Shown piece by piece: positions 22,830 to 32,840 of a stretch of 64,000 nucleotides of DNA (position 1 is the first letter of the stretch; the number at the start of each line of letters is the position of its first letter). The notes beneath the pieces are model-generated. The model had not been told where the DNA came from and made no database searches. It saw only the letters and a list, made by a program, of their open reading frames with translations. Location: assembly GCF_000403845.2 (NCBI RefSeq), contig NZ_KE159567.1, positions 1,124,911-1,188,910 on the forward strand. The letters run 5' to 3'. The DNA comes from Eubacterium sp. 14-2 (GTDB lineage Bacteria > Bacillota > Clostridia > Lachnospirales > Lachnospiraceae). Position numbers and translations under genes: made by a program.

Positions 22830-24800
22830 ATGAATTTTGAAAAACAGACAGAATTTGATAAAGTGAAAGAACTGTGGATGAATCTTGCAATGACAGAAGC
22901 TGCCAGAGAGCAGATCAGACAGACGTCTTTTATTTTAGAGGAGGGCAAACTGCGAAAACAAATCAGAGACACCACCAACAGCAGAAAACTCCTGGAGAAG
23001 CTGGGAACACCGCCGCTGCAGGATGTGGAGGAAATCAGAGAAATTCTGATGATTTCTGAAAAAGGGGACTGTCTGACACCCTGGCAGCTGGAGCGGGTGG
23101 AAAAAGGGCTCACAGCTGTCCGGCGTTTGAAAGATTATCTGGACAGAGGCAAAATCTATGAGAATCCTCTGGCATACTATGAGGAGAATCTGTATCTGAT
23201 GGAAGAACTGGGGGAAGAAATCAGCAGGCAGATCCGCAGTGAATCAGTGGATGATTATGCTTCTGAGGAGCTTTATCAGATTCGGAGCCGGCAAAGGAAA
23301 TGTCAGGAACAGATGAAGCAGAAAGCAGAACAGGTGATGCGTGCCAGCCAAAGCTGCATGACTGACAGTTACTGTACTTTTCGAAACGGAAGAGTATGTG
23401 TGCCTGTGAAAAAAGAATGCAGAACAAAAATACAGGGAAGTGTGGTGGATAAGTCAGCCACCGGAAATACCCTGTTTGTGGAACCGGCTGCCGCCGGAAA
23501 ATATTATGAAGAACTGCAGATGCTGAAAATTGAGGAAGAAAACGAAGTGTATCGGATTTTGTATACACTGACAGCAATGGTTGCAGACGCAGCGGAAGGA
23601 ATGCAGGAAAATATCAGGATAATGGAAAAACTGGATTTTATTTTTTCCAAAGGAAAGCTGAGTATGGATTTAAAGGGGACAGAGCCGGAAATCAATACGG
23701 AGCGCAGGATAAGTTTGAAAGATGCCAGACATCCTCTGATGGACCCGGAAATCAATGTACCTCTGCAGTTTGAACTGGGTGGGGAAATCCGTGGAATAGT
23801 GATTACCGGGCCGAATACCGGAGGTAAGACTGCAGCAGTCAAAACAGTGATGTTAAACTGCATGATGGCCCAGTGCGGACTGCACCCTGTCTGTCAGAAA
23901 GCGGATATCTGTATGAACAGCAGGTATCTGTGCGACATCGGCGACGGGCAGAATCTTACGGAAAATTTATCCACTTTTTCCGCCCATATTAAAAATGTAC
24001 TGGAAATCCTGAAAGAAGCGGACCGGGACAGTCTCATCGTTATGGATGAACTGGGCTCCGGTACAGATCCGGCAGAAGGCATGGGCATAGCAGTGGCTGT
24101 ACTGGAAGAACTTCGGAAAACCGGAGCGAACTTTCTGGTAACCACCCATTATCCGGAAGTGAAGGAATATGCCAGGACAGCTCAGGGGATGATAAATGCA
24201 AGGATGACCTTTGACCGGGCAACACTGCAGCCAACGTATCAGATGGTGATTGGAGAAGCCGGGGAAAGCTGTGCCTTTTATATTGCAGGCAGGCTTGGAA
24301 TGCCGGAACATATTTTACGAAGAGCAGTCTGTGCCGCCTATGGGGAGAATACAGCCGGGACGTATCAGGACCGGAGAAAGAATATGCAGCAGGCGGCCTG
24401 TCTGGTATCATGCCAGGATGGGACAGTCGGAGAAGACCATGGGAAAGATAGCTGGGCGGAAAAGAAACACTGCAGAAAAATCATAAAACAAAAGGAAATG
24501 AAGCATACAAAAGATTCTCTGCCGGGATACAGGATGGGGGACAGCGTGATGGTCTATCCTGACAAAAAAATCGGCATAGTCTGCGTGCCTGCCAATGAAA
24601 AAGGCGTGCTGCGGGTACAGCTTCCGGGAAAGAAAATATGGATTAACCACAAACGGGTAAAACTTCAGGTGGCTGCTTCAGAACTGTACCCGGAAAATTA
24701 TGATTTTTCCATACTTTTTGAAACTGTGGAATACAGGAAGGCAAGGCATGAGATGGAACGGAAATACACGCAGGAAATCATTCATCATGAAGAAACCTGA
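22830..24800 (+). CDS. MutS2-like ATPase without Smr domain
   Basis: 656 residues; MutS2 proteins are usually about 780-790. The helical lever/clamp part (1-290), the MutS family V ATPase with Walker A GPNTGGKT (about 328-335), NLSTFSAH, Walker B LIVMDELGSGTDPAE (about 402-416) and a switch TTHYPEV are complete. The C-terminal 100-150 residues hold a KOW/SH3-like strand region (GDSVMVYPDKKIGIV) but no Smr nuclease with its LDLHG and HGxGxG. It may therefore act on ribosomes or branched DNA without cutting. A second, Smr-containing MutS2 would be expected elsewhere. Confidence 0.85.
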   Translation: MNFEKQTEFDKVKELWMNLAMTEAAREQIRQTSFILEEGKLRKQIRDTTNSRKLLEKLGTPPLQDVEEIREILMISEKGDCLTPWQLERVEKGLTAVRRLKDYLDRGKIYENPLAYYEENLYLMEELGEEISRQIRSESVDDYASEELYQIRSRQRKCQEQMKQKAEQVMRASQSCMTDSYCTFRNGRVCVPVKKECRTKIQGSVVDKSATGNTLFVEPAAAGKYYEELQMLKIEEENEVYRILYTLTAMVADAAEGMQENIRIMEKLDFIFSKGKLSMDLKGTEPEINTERRISLKDARHPLMDPEINVPLQFELGGEIRGIVITGPNTGGKTAAVKTVMLNCMMAQCGLHPVCQKADICMNSRYLCDIGDGQNLTENLSTFSAHIKNVLEILKEADRDSLIVMDELGSGTDPAEGMGIAVAVLEELRKTGANFLVTTHYPEVKEYARTAQGMINARMTFDRATLQPTYQMVIGEAGESCAFYIAGRLGMPEHILRRAVCAAYGENTAGTYQDRRKNMQQAACLVSCQDGTVGEDHGKDSWAEKKHCRKIIKQKEMKHTKDSLPGYRMGDSVMVYPDKKIGIVCVPANEKGVLRVQLPGKKIWINHKRVKLQVAASELYPENYDFSILFETVEYRKARHEMERKYTQEIIHHEET

Positions 24801-24945
24801 CAGGATGATATCAGAGGAAACATGTGAGACAGTAAGAGTTGGACGGTGAAAAGCAGGCGCCGTATCTGCCGGAGATGGAAAAATCCGGAAAAGGATGTTA
24901 TAATCAGGAAAAAGAAACAGTGGAACCGGAAAGGAGCAGCAGAAT

Positions 24946-25725
24946 ATGAAATTTATTTCGTGGAATGTAAATGGCCTGCGGGCCTGTGTCCAGAAAGGAT
25001 TTCTGGATTTTTTCAGAGAAGCGGATGCAGATTTTTTCTGTATTCAGGAAACAAAATTGCAGGAGGGACAGATTTCCCTGGAGTTGCCGGAAGGGTATGA
25101 ATCATACTGGAATTATGCACAGAAAAAAGGATATTCCGGCACAGCCATTTTTACGAAACACAAACCTCTTTCCGTGGCTTACGGAATGGGAAGGGAAGAG
25201 CATGATACGGAAGGGCGGCTGATTACGCTGGAATATGAGGGATTTTATCTGGTGACCTGCTATACGCCCAATGCCCAGAATGAGCTGGCAAGGCTTCCTT
25301 ACCGCATGGAATGGGAGGAAGCTCTGTTGGAATATCTGGATGGCCTGAAAAAGCAGAAACCTGTGATTTACTGCGGAGACCTGAATGTGGCTCATCAGGA
25401 GATTGATTTGAAAAATCCAAAGAACAACCGGAAAAATGCCGGGTTTACTGATGAGGAGCGGGAGAAATTTTCCGTTTTGCTGAATCATGGTTATGTGGAT
25501 ACTTTCCGGTATTTTTATCCGGAACTGGAACAGGTGTATTCCTGGTGGTCTTACCGTTTTAAAGCCAGAGAGAAAAACGCGGGATGGCGCATTGACTATT
25601 TTGTGACGTCAGAGGATTTGAAAGACAGGCTGGCGGATGCGAAAATCCACACGGAGGTACTTGGTTCCGACCACTGCCCGGTGGAACTGGATACAGAACA
25701 GTTTGGGGTATCACCCTTTATGTGA
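24946..25725 (+). CDS. xth: Exodeoxyribonuclease III
   Basis: 259 residues, typical of the EEP exonuclease III/AP endonuclease family. FISWNVNGLRA and the metal ligand QETKLQ at the start, then YCGDLNVAH (Asp-Asn) and the terminal GSDHCPV (Asp-His) supply the catalytic residues. It nicks DNA at abasic sites and trims 3' ends in base-excision repair. Ribosome site AAAGGAG. The next gene starts 70 bp later in the same direction, so they may share a transcript. Confidence 0.95.
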   Translation: MKFISWNVNGLRACVQKGFLDFFREADADFFCIQETKLQEGQISLELPEGYESYWNYAQKKGYSGTAIFTKHKPLSVAYGMGREEHDTEGRLITLEYEGFYLVTCYTPNAQNELARLPYRMEWEEALLEYLDGLKKQKPVIYCGDLNVAHQEIDLKNPKNNRKNAGFTDEEREKFSVLLNHGYVDTFRYFYPELEQVYSWWSYRFKAREKNAGWRIDYFVTSEDLKDRLADAKIHTEVLGSDHCPVELDTEQFGVSPFM

Positions 25726-25795
25726 TTTGCAGACAGGCATTTGGAGCAGAACATGGCCGGGTTACATCCCGGTCTCATACCAGAGAGGAACAGAA

Positions 25796-26830
25796 ATGGA
25801 AAAAGGAGAAATCAGGCTTCGGAAAGTTATCGTGCATATCCTGGATTCTACGGTGGGAATGCCGGTGCTTTCCGATACACTGCTGGATTACGGTTCCGAT
25901 TTTGGAGATTTCCTGCGGGAACATATCTATAAAATCGAAACTACCGATGAGAAGAAAACCTGCCGGTTCCACACAGAGGAATCGGAGGTGTACCGATTGC
26001 TGCAGGCTCTTGTGGAGGGAGAGCTGACAGACGAAATGTTTGTGGAAGCAAGCCAGTGTATGGCAAAACGTCTGTATGAGATTATGAATAAAAATATTGA
26101 GATTCCTCAGGCAGATTTTGTAGTGGTTTTGTTCGAGGCAGACGGAGGAAAATATCTTGGACTGCTGAAAATGGATTACAGAACTTCCTATACCCATCAG
26201 ACTCAGTCGGACGCCTTTGGAAATACCAATGGAATTATTAAATTCCGGGCAATTCTTCCCACGGAAACCCAGAAACTGTCGGAGGCTGCCATAATCAGTC
26301 TGTCCGATTTTACCGTTTTTCTGACGGAGAAAAAATATGAAGTCAACGGCACAAAGACCAGTTATTTTTCAAAACTGTTTTTAAACTGCAGCGGAGCTCT
26401 GTCCCCGAAATCCCAGTTATCCATTGTCACCCGTGCCATAGACACGGTACAGAAAAAGTATTTCAATGAAGGGGAGCAGTTTGAGGTACAGATGGAAACA
26501 AAGCAGATTATTCATGAACAGCTTGCAGAAACAGGAGGGGTGGATGTGCCTTTTGTACTGGATAAAGTATTCAGAGAAAAAGAGGAATACAAAGAAGAGG
26601 TACAGGAAAAGCTGGAAAAATATAAGATGGGAGCAGATGTTCGGATTGAACCTCAGTCGGAACATACCACCAGGAAATTTGAAAAGCAGCATCTGACCAC
26701 TGACACCGGAGTGGAAATCAAAATCCCCATGGAGCAGTACCGGGACGGAGAGCATATTGAGTTTATCACCAATCCCGATGGAAGCATTTCAATTCTGATT
26801 AAGAACGTGGGACATATTTCTGCGAAATAA
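25796..26830 (+). CDS. Nucleoid-associated protein (NdpA/YejK-like)
   Basis: 344 residues from ATG 25796 (GAGAGGAA upstream); the frame extends further 5' inside xth but without a site. RKVIVHILDSTVG, then ADFVVVLFEADGGKYLGLLKMDY and the central IKFRAILPTETQK are the pattern of the NdpA nucleoid-protein family. The protein is soluble and acidic/basic mixed, without catalytic motifs. Family members bind or coat DNA, but their role in Firmicutes is not well defined. Confidence 0.85.
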   Translation: MEKGEIRLRKVIVHILDSTVGMPVLSDTLLDYGSDFGDFLREHIYKIETTDEKKTCRFHTEESEVYRLLQALVEGELTDEMFVEASQCMAKRLYEIMNKNIEIPQADFVVVLFEADGGKYLGLLKMDYRTSYTHQTQSDAFGNTNGIIKFRAILPTETQKLSEAAIISLSDFTVFLTEKKYEVNGTKTSYFSKLFLNCSGALSPKSQLSIVTRAIDTVQKKYFNEGEQFEVQMETKQIIHEQLAETGGVDVPFVLDKVFREKEEYKEEVQEKLEKYKMGADVRIEPQSEHTTRKFEKQHLTTDTGVEIKIPMEQYRDGEHIEFITNPDGSISILIKNVGHISAK

Positions 26831-26902
26831 AGGTATTACCATGCCTGCGGGGCCATGTGACGGACCTGTTGCAAAAAAAAATAAAAAAATTTTAAAAAGG
26901 TA

Positions 26903-26931
26903 TTGACAAAATTCCCTATAGTATATATAAT
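26903..26931 (+). promoter_or_regulatory. Promoter of tRNA-Leu(CAG)
   Basis: TTGACA (26903-26908), 17-base spacer, TATAAT (26926-26931), 16 bases before the tRNA. Confidence 0.9.
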
Positions 26932-26947
26932 AGCTATTGTCAGTTGT

Positions 26948-27031
26948 GCAGGAGTGGCGGAATTGGCAGACGCGCAGGCTTCAGGTGCCTGTGGTAGCAA
27001 TATCGTGTGGGTTCAAGTCCCATCTCCTGCA
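26948..27031 (+). tRNA. tRNA-Leu (anticodon CAG)
   Basis: 84 nt with acceptor GCAGGAG/CTCCTGC and discriminator A. The anticodon arm is CAGGC-TTCAGGT-GCCTG (anticodon CAG), a long leucine variable arm is present, and the T-arm reads GGGTTCAAGTCCC. CCA is not encoded. The T-arm and 3' end resemble the broken tRNA-Leu at 13041 but with a different acceptor sequence, so it is another isoacceptor. Confidence 0.97.
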
Positions 27032-27047
27032 TTTGAATTTCATAGAG

Positions 27048-27079
27048 AGAGCTATTGCATCCGGCAATAGCTCTTTTTT
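27048..27079 (+). terminator. Terminator of tRNA-Leu
   Basis: Stem AGAGCTATTGC/GCAATAGCTCT (27048-27058 with 27064-27074) followed by TTTTTT. Confidence 0.93.
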
Positions 27080-27385
27080 CATCTTACAGGAAAGACCTTG
27101 TCACGCTAATGTGTGAAAGTATTTCCTGTAAGATGAAAAACAATTATGCACGCTCGTGCGGATAGAAGATGTCGCCAAAGCGGCCGCACTCGGCGCAGCA
27201 AACCGTCCAGGTCCCTTATGAATGAGGGATTCAGGGAGTTGAAGCGGATCTGTCCGCTTTGTTCTTTTACAGGAAAGACCCTGTTACGCTAACGTGTGAA
27301 AGAGTTTTCCTGTAAGATGAAAAACAATTATGCACGCTCGTGCGAATAGAAGATGTCGCCAAAGCGACCGCACTCGGCGCATTAA
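27075..27385. repeat. Dispersed palindromic intergenic repeat, two tandem copies (B1, B2)
   Basis: Two related units start at 27075 and about 27262. Each has a hairpin with outer arm CTTACAGGAAA/TTTCCTGTAAG around a GACC(T/C)TGT(C/T)ACGCTAA core. Each then carries the same tail (AAAACAATTATGCACGCTCG, AGAAGATGTCGCCAAAGCG, CGCACTCGGCGC). The tail differs from the tail in copies A and D, so stems and tails combine in different ways. They fill the interval before the aldo/keto reductase. Confidence 0.85.
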
Positions 27386-27411
27386 AGTGAGCATTCATGT
27401 GGGAGGAAGAT

Positions 27412-28584
27412 ATGTTATACAGAACAAATCCAAAGAACCGGCAGCAGTTGTCCATTCTGGGATATGGATGTCTGCGTTTTTCCAAAAAGGGTATGTCCAC
27501 AGATCAGGAAAAAGCAGAGCGGGAACTGCTGCTTGCCCTTGAAAACGGGGTGAATTATTTTGACACTGCCTATACATACAGTGGAAGTGAGGAATGCCTG
27601 GGTAAATTTCTGGCAAAGGGCCATCGTGATAAGGTAAATATTGCCACAAAACTTCCTCATTATTATCTGAAACAGCCAGGAGATATGGAACGTTATTTTA
27701 AAGAGCAGCTGGAGCGTCTCCGGACAGATCATGTGGAATATTATCTGATGCATATGCTGAACGATGTTGCAGCGTGGGAACGGATAAAAAAACTTGGGAT
27801 TGTGGAATGGATTGAGGAGAAAAAGGCGAAGGGGCAGATTCAGAATATCGGTTTTTCTTTTCATGGAAATACCGATAATTTTCTGAAGATACTGGAAGCC
27901 TACGACTGGGATTTCTGTCAGATTCAGTACAATTATATGGATGAACATTCCCAGGCGGGAAAACGCGGACTTAAGTGCGCCCATGAAAAAGGAATACCTG
28001 TTATTATCATGGAGCCTCTGCGGGGCGGGAGACTGGTGCAGGGCCTTCCGAAAACAGCAGCAAAAATTCTTCAGAAAACCGGCTACAGTCCGGCAGAATG
28101 GGGACTGCGCTGGCTCTGGAACCAGCCGGAAGTAACGGTGGTGCTGTCCGGCATGAATGACACGGAACAGGTAAGAGAAAACGTACGGATTGCCTCAAAA
28201 GCCAAAGCAGGCTGTATGACGGAAAAAGGAATGGCGGTTCTGGAGCAGGTAAAATCGGAAATCAATCGCTGTATGAAAGTGCCCTGTACCGGCTGCGGTT
28301 ATTGTATGCCCTGTCCGGGCGGCGTGGATATACCGGGCTGCTTTGCCGCATATAATACCAGATACACAGACAGCTGGTTCAGCGGAATGAAGGATTACTT
28401 TATGTGCACCACGCTGCGCACCAATCCCACCAACGCTTCCAGGTGTCTGAAATGCGGAAAGTGTGAGCAGCATTGTCCCCAGAAAATTTCCATCCGGAAA
28501 GAGCTGGAACAGGTGAAAAAACATATGGAATCCCCTGTATGGCATCTGGCAAAAGCCATTGCGGGGCGGATTGGAAATTACTGA
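27412..28584 (+). CDS. Aldo/keto reductase with C-terminal 4Fe-4S ferredoxin-like region
   Basis: 390 residues from ATG 27412 (GGGAGGAA five bases before; ATG 27397 overlaps that site). The TIM-barrel reductase part (1-270) has the catalytic Asp and Tyr in YFDTAYTYSG, the lysine in IATKLP and histidine in LMHML. The C-terminus has two cysteine clusters, CTGCGYCMPCPGGVDIPGC and CLKCGKCEQHCP, which bind Fe-S clusters. Reductases of this type use electrons from ferredoxin or NAD(P)H on aldehydes/ketones; the substrate is unknown. Confidence 0.9.
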   Translation: MLYRTNPKNRQQLSILGYGCLRFSKKGMSTDQEKAERELLLALENGVNYFDTAYTYSGSEECLGKFLAKGHRDKVNIATKLPHYYLKQPGDMERYFKEQLERLRTDHVEYYLMHMLNDVAAWERIKKLGIVEWIEEKKAKGQIQNIGFSFHGNTDNFLKILEAYDWDFCQIQYNYMDEHSQAGKRGLKCAHEKGIPVIIMEPLRGGRLVQGLPKTAAKILQKTGYSPAEWGLRWLWNQPEVTVVLSGMNDTEQVRENVRIASKAKAGCMTEKGMAVLEQVKSEINRCMKVPCTGCGYCMPCPGGVDIPGCFAAYNTRYTDSWFSGMKDYFMCTTLRTNPTNASRCLKCGKCEQHCPQKISIRKELEQVKKHMESPVWHLAKAIAGRIGNY

Positions 28585-28734
28585 CAGAACTGCCTGCAGT
28601 TTTCTGATATCGACCGGATTCTCCATGCTGGATGACCGGTCTCATTCTGATTTGTAAAAATCTGCGGATTTTTGAGAAAAAATAAAGGAAATGAAGAATT
28701 TATGCGGAATATATCATATGAGAGGTGATGGGAA

Positions 28735-29742
28735 ATGCTTATCAGAGAGAATATGGAACTGCTGGAGCGTACCTATTTAAGCCCCTTTGCTGCACTGAGC
28801 CAGAATTCCAGGGGACGTGACAGGGAGGAGACTCCGTGTGATATACGTCCGGTATTTCAGAGAGACAGGGACAGGATTCTCCACTGCAAATCATTCCGCA
28901 GGCTGAAGCACAAGACGCAGGTGTTTCTGACGCCCCGGGGAGATCATTACCGTACCAGACTGACCCATACCCTGGAAGTATCCCAGAATGCCCGCACCAT
29001 TGCAAAGGCGCTGCGGCTGAATGAAGACCTGGTGGAGGCCATTGCGCTGGGACATGATCTGGGCCATACGCCCTTTGGACATGCAGGGGAACATATGCTG
29101 AATGAAATCTGCGAGGGAGGATTCCGGCATAATGAGCAGAGTGTCCGCATTGTGGAGAAACTGGAAAAGGGCGGACGGGGACTGAATCTTACCTGGGAGG
29201 TACGGGACGGGATGATGAATCATCAGACCAGACTGATGCCGTCTACCATGGAAGGAAAAATTGTGCGTCTTTCTGATAAAATTGCATATATTAACCATGA
29301 TATAGATGATGCCATTCGGGGCAGGGTGCTTTCCGAGAAAGATATACCGGCAGAGTACAGGGAGATTCTGGGAGATACCACCCGGAAACGTCTGAACACT
29401 TTTATACATAATATTATTACCAACAGCCTTGGAAAAAACGATATCTGTATGTCTGAGGAGGTGGAGCAGGCCATGAAAGGCCTGCGGAAATTTATGTTTC
29501 AGAACGTATACCGGAATCCCGTGGCAAAAGGAGAAGAGGAACGGGCAAAGGATCTGTTAAGCAGGCTGTTTATTTATTACAACAGATATACGGACCGCCT
29601 GCCCCGGCAGTATCTGCAGATGATGGAGCAGGGAGAGGAAAAGGAACGTGTGGTCTGCGATTACATTGCAGGTATGACAGACCGCTATGCCATTGCCAAA
29701 TTTGAAGAATATTTCATGCCGAAAGCCTGGCAGGTAAATTAA
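28735..29742 (+). CDS. dgt: Deoxyguanosinetriphosphate triphosphohydrolase family protein
   Basis: 335 residues. HD-superfamily residues RLTHTLEVSQ, ALGHDLGHTPFGHAGE (His-Asp pair) and KIAYINHDIDDAI are those of dNTP triphosphohydrolases, which split dNTPs into nucleosides and triphosphate. Together with dnaG directly after it, this is the standard Clostridia order dgt-dnaG-rpoD, linking dNTP pool control with replication and transcription. The 149-bp gap before it may hold its promoter. Ribosome site GAGAGGTGATGGG. Confidence 0.92.
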   Translation: MLIRENMELLERTYLSPFAALSQNSRGRDREETPCDIRPVFQRDRDRILHCKSFRRLKHKTQVFLTPRGDHYRTRLTHTLEVSQNARTIAKALRLNEDLVEAIALGHDLGHTPFGHAGEHMLNEICEGGFRHNEQSVRIVEKLEKGGRGLNLTWEVRDGMMNHQTRLMPSTMEGKIVRLSDKIAYINHDIDDAIRGRVLSEKDIPAEYREILGDTTRKRLNTFIHNIITNSLGKNDICMSEEVEQAMKGLRKFMFQNVYRNPVAKGEEERAKDLLSRLFIYYNRYTDRLPRQYLQMMEQGEEKERVVCDYIAGMTDRYAIAKFEEYFMPKAWQVN

Positions 29743-29804
29743 TTAAGACAGTAAACCGGCCAGGCGGCAGGATTAAGAGTGTACGGACAGGAAAGGAGAA
29801 TTAA

Positions 29805-31595
29805 ATGCCTTTTTATTCCGAGGAACTGATAGAAGAAGTACGTTCTGCCAATGATATTGTAGATGTGATTTCCGGATATGTGCGTCTGCAGAAGAAGGGC
29901 AGTACGCATTTTGGGCTGTGTCCCTTTCACAATGAGCGGACACCGTCCTTTTCCGTCTCTCAGGGAAAGCAGATGTACTACTGCTTTGGCTGCGGAGCCG
30001 GGGGAAATGTCATTACATTTCTGATGCAGTATGAAAATGCCACATTCCAGGAGGCCATGGAAACCCTTGCCGGGAAGGCAGGAATTGAGCTTCCAAAACA
30101 GGAACTGTCCGGCAGAGCCAGACAGGAAGCGGACCGCCGGGCACGTCTTCTGGAAATCAATAAAGTGGCGGCAAAATATTTTTACGCCCAGCTTCGGATG
30201 GAGCAGGGAAAAACGGGGATGAATTATTTTACAGGCCGGGGCCTGAGCGGGGATATTATGAAGAAATTCGGGCTGGGCTATGCCAACAAGTTCAGTGATG
30301 ATCTGTATCAGTACCTGCGGCAGCAGGGGTATGAAGATTCCCTGTTAAAGGATTCCGGGCTGGTGTCCATTGATGAGAAGCGGGGCGGCCAGGATAAGTT
30401 CTGGAACCGGGTCATGTTTCCCATTATGGATGTAAACCATCGGGTAATCGGTTTTGGCGGCCGGGTAATGGGCAAAGGAGAACCCAAATACCTGAATTCA
30501 CCGGAAACCATGATTTTTGACAAGAGCAGGAATCTTTACGGGCTGAATCTGGCCAGGGCGTCCAAAAGGCCGTATATTCTGCTGTGTGAAGGGTATATGG
30601 ATGTGATAGCGCTTCATCAGGCCGGATTTGACAATGCAGTGGCGTCTCTGGGCACCGCATTTACCCTGGGCCATGCAAATCTTTTAAAACGCTATACCAA
30701 AGAGGTGTACTGTACCTTTGACAGTGACGGAGCCGGGATTAAGGCGGCACTGCGGGCGGTTCCCATTTTAAAGGAAGCAGGGATTACAGCGAAGATCGTA
30801 GACATGAAGCCTTATAAAGATCCGGATGAATTTATCAAAGCCCTGGGTGCCGAAGCATATCAGCAGAGGATTGACAGTGCAAAAAACAGTTTTATGTTTG
30901 AAATTGAGGTACTGGAGCAGAATTATGACCTGAAGGATCCGGAAGGCAAAACATCTTTTTATAATGCCGTTGCCGAAAAGCTGCTGGAATTTGAGGAAGA
31001 GCTGGAGCGCAATAATTATATTGAAGCCATTGCCGAAAAATATCAGACAGGTTTTGAAAATCTGCGGAAACTGGTGCTGCATATGGGTACCAGAGTGGGG
31101 ATAGCCAGAGAAACCCGTCCGCTGAAATCCGGAATAAATGAGAAACATAAAAAGCCCGGAGAGGACGGCATGAAGCAGTCTCAGAAGCTGATGCTTACCT
31201 GGCTTCTGGAGGAACCGGAACTGTTCCGGCTCACAGAGCCTTATATCGGGCCGGAGGATTTTACGGAGGAGCTTTACCGGAAGGCAGCGGAGGCAGTTTA
31301 TGCCCAGTACAGAGAGGAAGGAGAGGTGAATCCTGCCAGAATTATCAGCATGTTTGACGAGGAGGAACAGCAGCAGGAGATTGCCGGCCTGTTTCATGCA
31401 AGGCTGGAGAAGATTACCACACAGTCGGAACGTGAAAAAGCCCTGAAAGAAACGGTTATAAGACTGAAGGAGAACAGTATCAGCTACCGTTCCCGCCACC
31501 TGGATCCCTCAGATATGGAAGGGCTTCAGAGGCTGGTTGCAGATAAGAAGAATATGCAGCAGCTTCGAATGGCGGAATTTTCCTGGCAGACGTAA
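29805..31595 (+). CDS. dnaG: DNA primase
   Basis: 596 residues. Zinc-binding domain with Cys39, His42, Cys60 and Cys63 (CPFHNE, YYCFGCGAGG). The catalytic core has EGYMDVIAL and the Toprim DSDGAG, and a C-terminal helicase-binding region begins around 430. Synthesises RNA primers at the fork. Second gene of the macromolecular synthesis block, 62 bp behind dgt and 107 bp before rpoD; AAAGGAG site. Confidence 0.97.
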   Translation: MPFYSEELIEEVRSANDIVDVISGYVRLQKKGSTHFGLCPFHNERTPSFSVSQGKQMYYCFGCGAGGNVITFLMQYENATFQEAMETLAGKAGIELPKQELSGRARQEADRRARLLEINKVAAKYFYAQLRMEQGKTGMNYFTGRGLSGDIMKKFGLGYANKFSDDLYQYLRQQGYEDSLLKDSGLVSIDEKRGGQDKFWNRVMFPIMDVNHRVIGFGGRVMGKGEPKYLNSPETMIFDKSRNLYGLNLARASKRPYILLCEGYMDVIALHQAGFDNAVASLGTAFTLGHANLLKRYTKEVYCTFDSDGAGIKAALRAVPILKEAGITAKIVDMKPYKDPDEFIKALGAEAYQQRIDSAKNSFMFEIEVLEQNYDLKDPEGKTSFYNAVAEKLLEFEEELERNNYIEAIAEKYQTGFENLRKLVLHMGTRVGIARETRPLKSGINEKHKKPGEDGMKQSQKLMLTWLLEEPELFRLTEPYIGPEDFTEELYRKAAEAVYAQYREEGEVNPARIISMFDEEEQQQEIAGLFHARLEKITTQSEREKALKETVIRLKENSISYRSRHLDPSDMEGLQRLVADKKNMQQLRMAEFSWQT

Positions 31596-31702
31596 AGGCT
31601 GTCCGGGTTCTGTGGTGAAGCTGCAGGGACTCCTCATGGCAAACTGTATATTTCCAACGATTAAGGACAAAATATAAACAACGAATGGAAGGATGAAACG
31701 AA

Positions 31703-32800
31703 ATGGAAGAAAAAAGCAAATTTATCGAAAAGCTGCAGGAATTGTTATCCATAGCGAAAAAGAAAAAAAATGTCCTGGAATACCAGGAAATCAGCGACTT
31801 TTTTCATGACATGGAACTGGATGCGGAAAAATTTGAAAAAATCCTTGATTTTCTGGAATCCAACAATATTGATGTGCTGCGGATTTCCGATGATGACGAT
31901 GACGATATCCTCATAGACGACGAGGAAGAAGTAGAAGTTGAGAATATCGACCTTTCCGTTCCGGATGGAATTTCCATCGAAGATCCTGTTCGTATGTATT
32001 TGAAGGAAATCGGTAAGGTGCCTCTGCTCAGTGCAGAGGAGGAAATTGAACTGGCAAAGCGTATGGAGCTGGGAGACCAGGAGGCGAAAAAACGGCTTGC
32101 AGAAGCCAATCTCCGTCTGGTGGTTTCCATTGCCAAACGCTATGTGGGGCGCGGGATGCTGTTTCTGGATCTGATTCAGGAAGGAAATCTTGGGCTTATT
32201 AAAGCTGTGGAAAAATTTGATTACCGGAAGGGGTACAAATTTTCCACCTACGCAACCTGGTGGATTCGCCAGGCCATTACCAGAGCCATTGCAGACCAGG
32301 CCAGAACCATCCGGATTCCTGTCCACATGGTAGAAACCATTAACAAATTGATCCGTGTTTCCAGGCAGCTTCTGCAGGAACTGGGACGGGAGCCTTCTCC
32401 GGAAGAAATTGCAGAGGAGATGAATATGCCGGTAGACCGTGTCCGTGAAATCTTAAAGATTTCTCAGGAACCGGTGTCCCTGGAAACGCCCATCGGTGAA
32501 GAAGAAGACAGTCATCTGGGAGATTTTATACAGGATGACAATGTGCCGGTGCCGGCAGATGCGGCGGCATTTACTCTGCTGAAGGAACAGCTTGTGGAGG
32601 TACTGGGAACGCTGACAGAGCGGGAACAGAAAGTGTTGAGGCTGCGGTTCGGACTGGATGACGGTCGTGCCAGAACCCTGGAAGAAGTGGGAAAAGAATT
32701 TAATGTTACCAGAGAAAGAATCCGTCAGATTGAGGCCAAGGCTCTGCGGAAGCTGCGCCATCCCAGCAGAAGCCGCAAGCTGAAGGATTATCTGGATTAA
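31703..32800 (+). CDS. rpoD: RNA polymerase primary sigma factor
   Basis: 365 residues. Short acidic region 1.1 (Asp/Glu run near 60-75), region 1.2 ([17 protein letters not shown]), region 2 with [18 protein letters not shown] and [14 protein letters not shown] (promoter -10 recognition and melting), region 3, and region 4 ending [20 protein letters not shown] (-35 recognition). The perfect TTGACA/TATAAT promoters elsewhere in the window are its expected targets. Ribosome site AATGGAAGGATG. Confidence 0.97.
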   Translation: MEEKSKFIEKLQELLSIAKKKKNVLEYQEISDFFHDMELDAEKFEKILDFLESNNIDVLRISDDDDDDILIDDEEEVEVENIDLSVPDGISIEDPVRMYLKEIGKVPLLSAEEEIELAKRMELGDQEAKKRLAEANLRLVVSIAKRYVGRGMLFLDLIQEGNLGLIKAVEKFDYRKGYKFSTYATWWIRQAITRAIADQARTIRIPVHMVETINKLIRVSRQLLQELGREPSPEEIAEEMNMPVDRVREILKISQEPVSLETPIGEEEDSHLGDFIQDDNVPVPADAAAFTLLKEQLVEVLGTLTEREQKVLRLRFGLDDGRARTLEEVGKEFNVTRERIRQIEAKALRKLRHPSRSRKLKDYLD

Positions 32801-32840
32801 AATCTGAGCATTTACAAACAGAGCAGGAGCTTGTGGAAAT

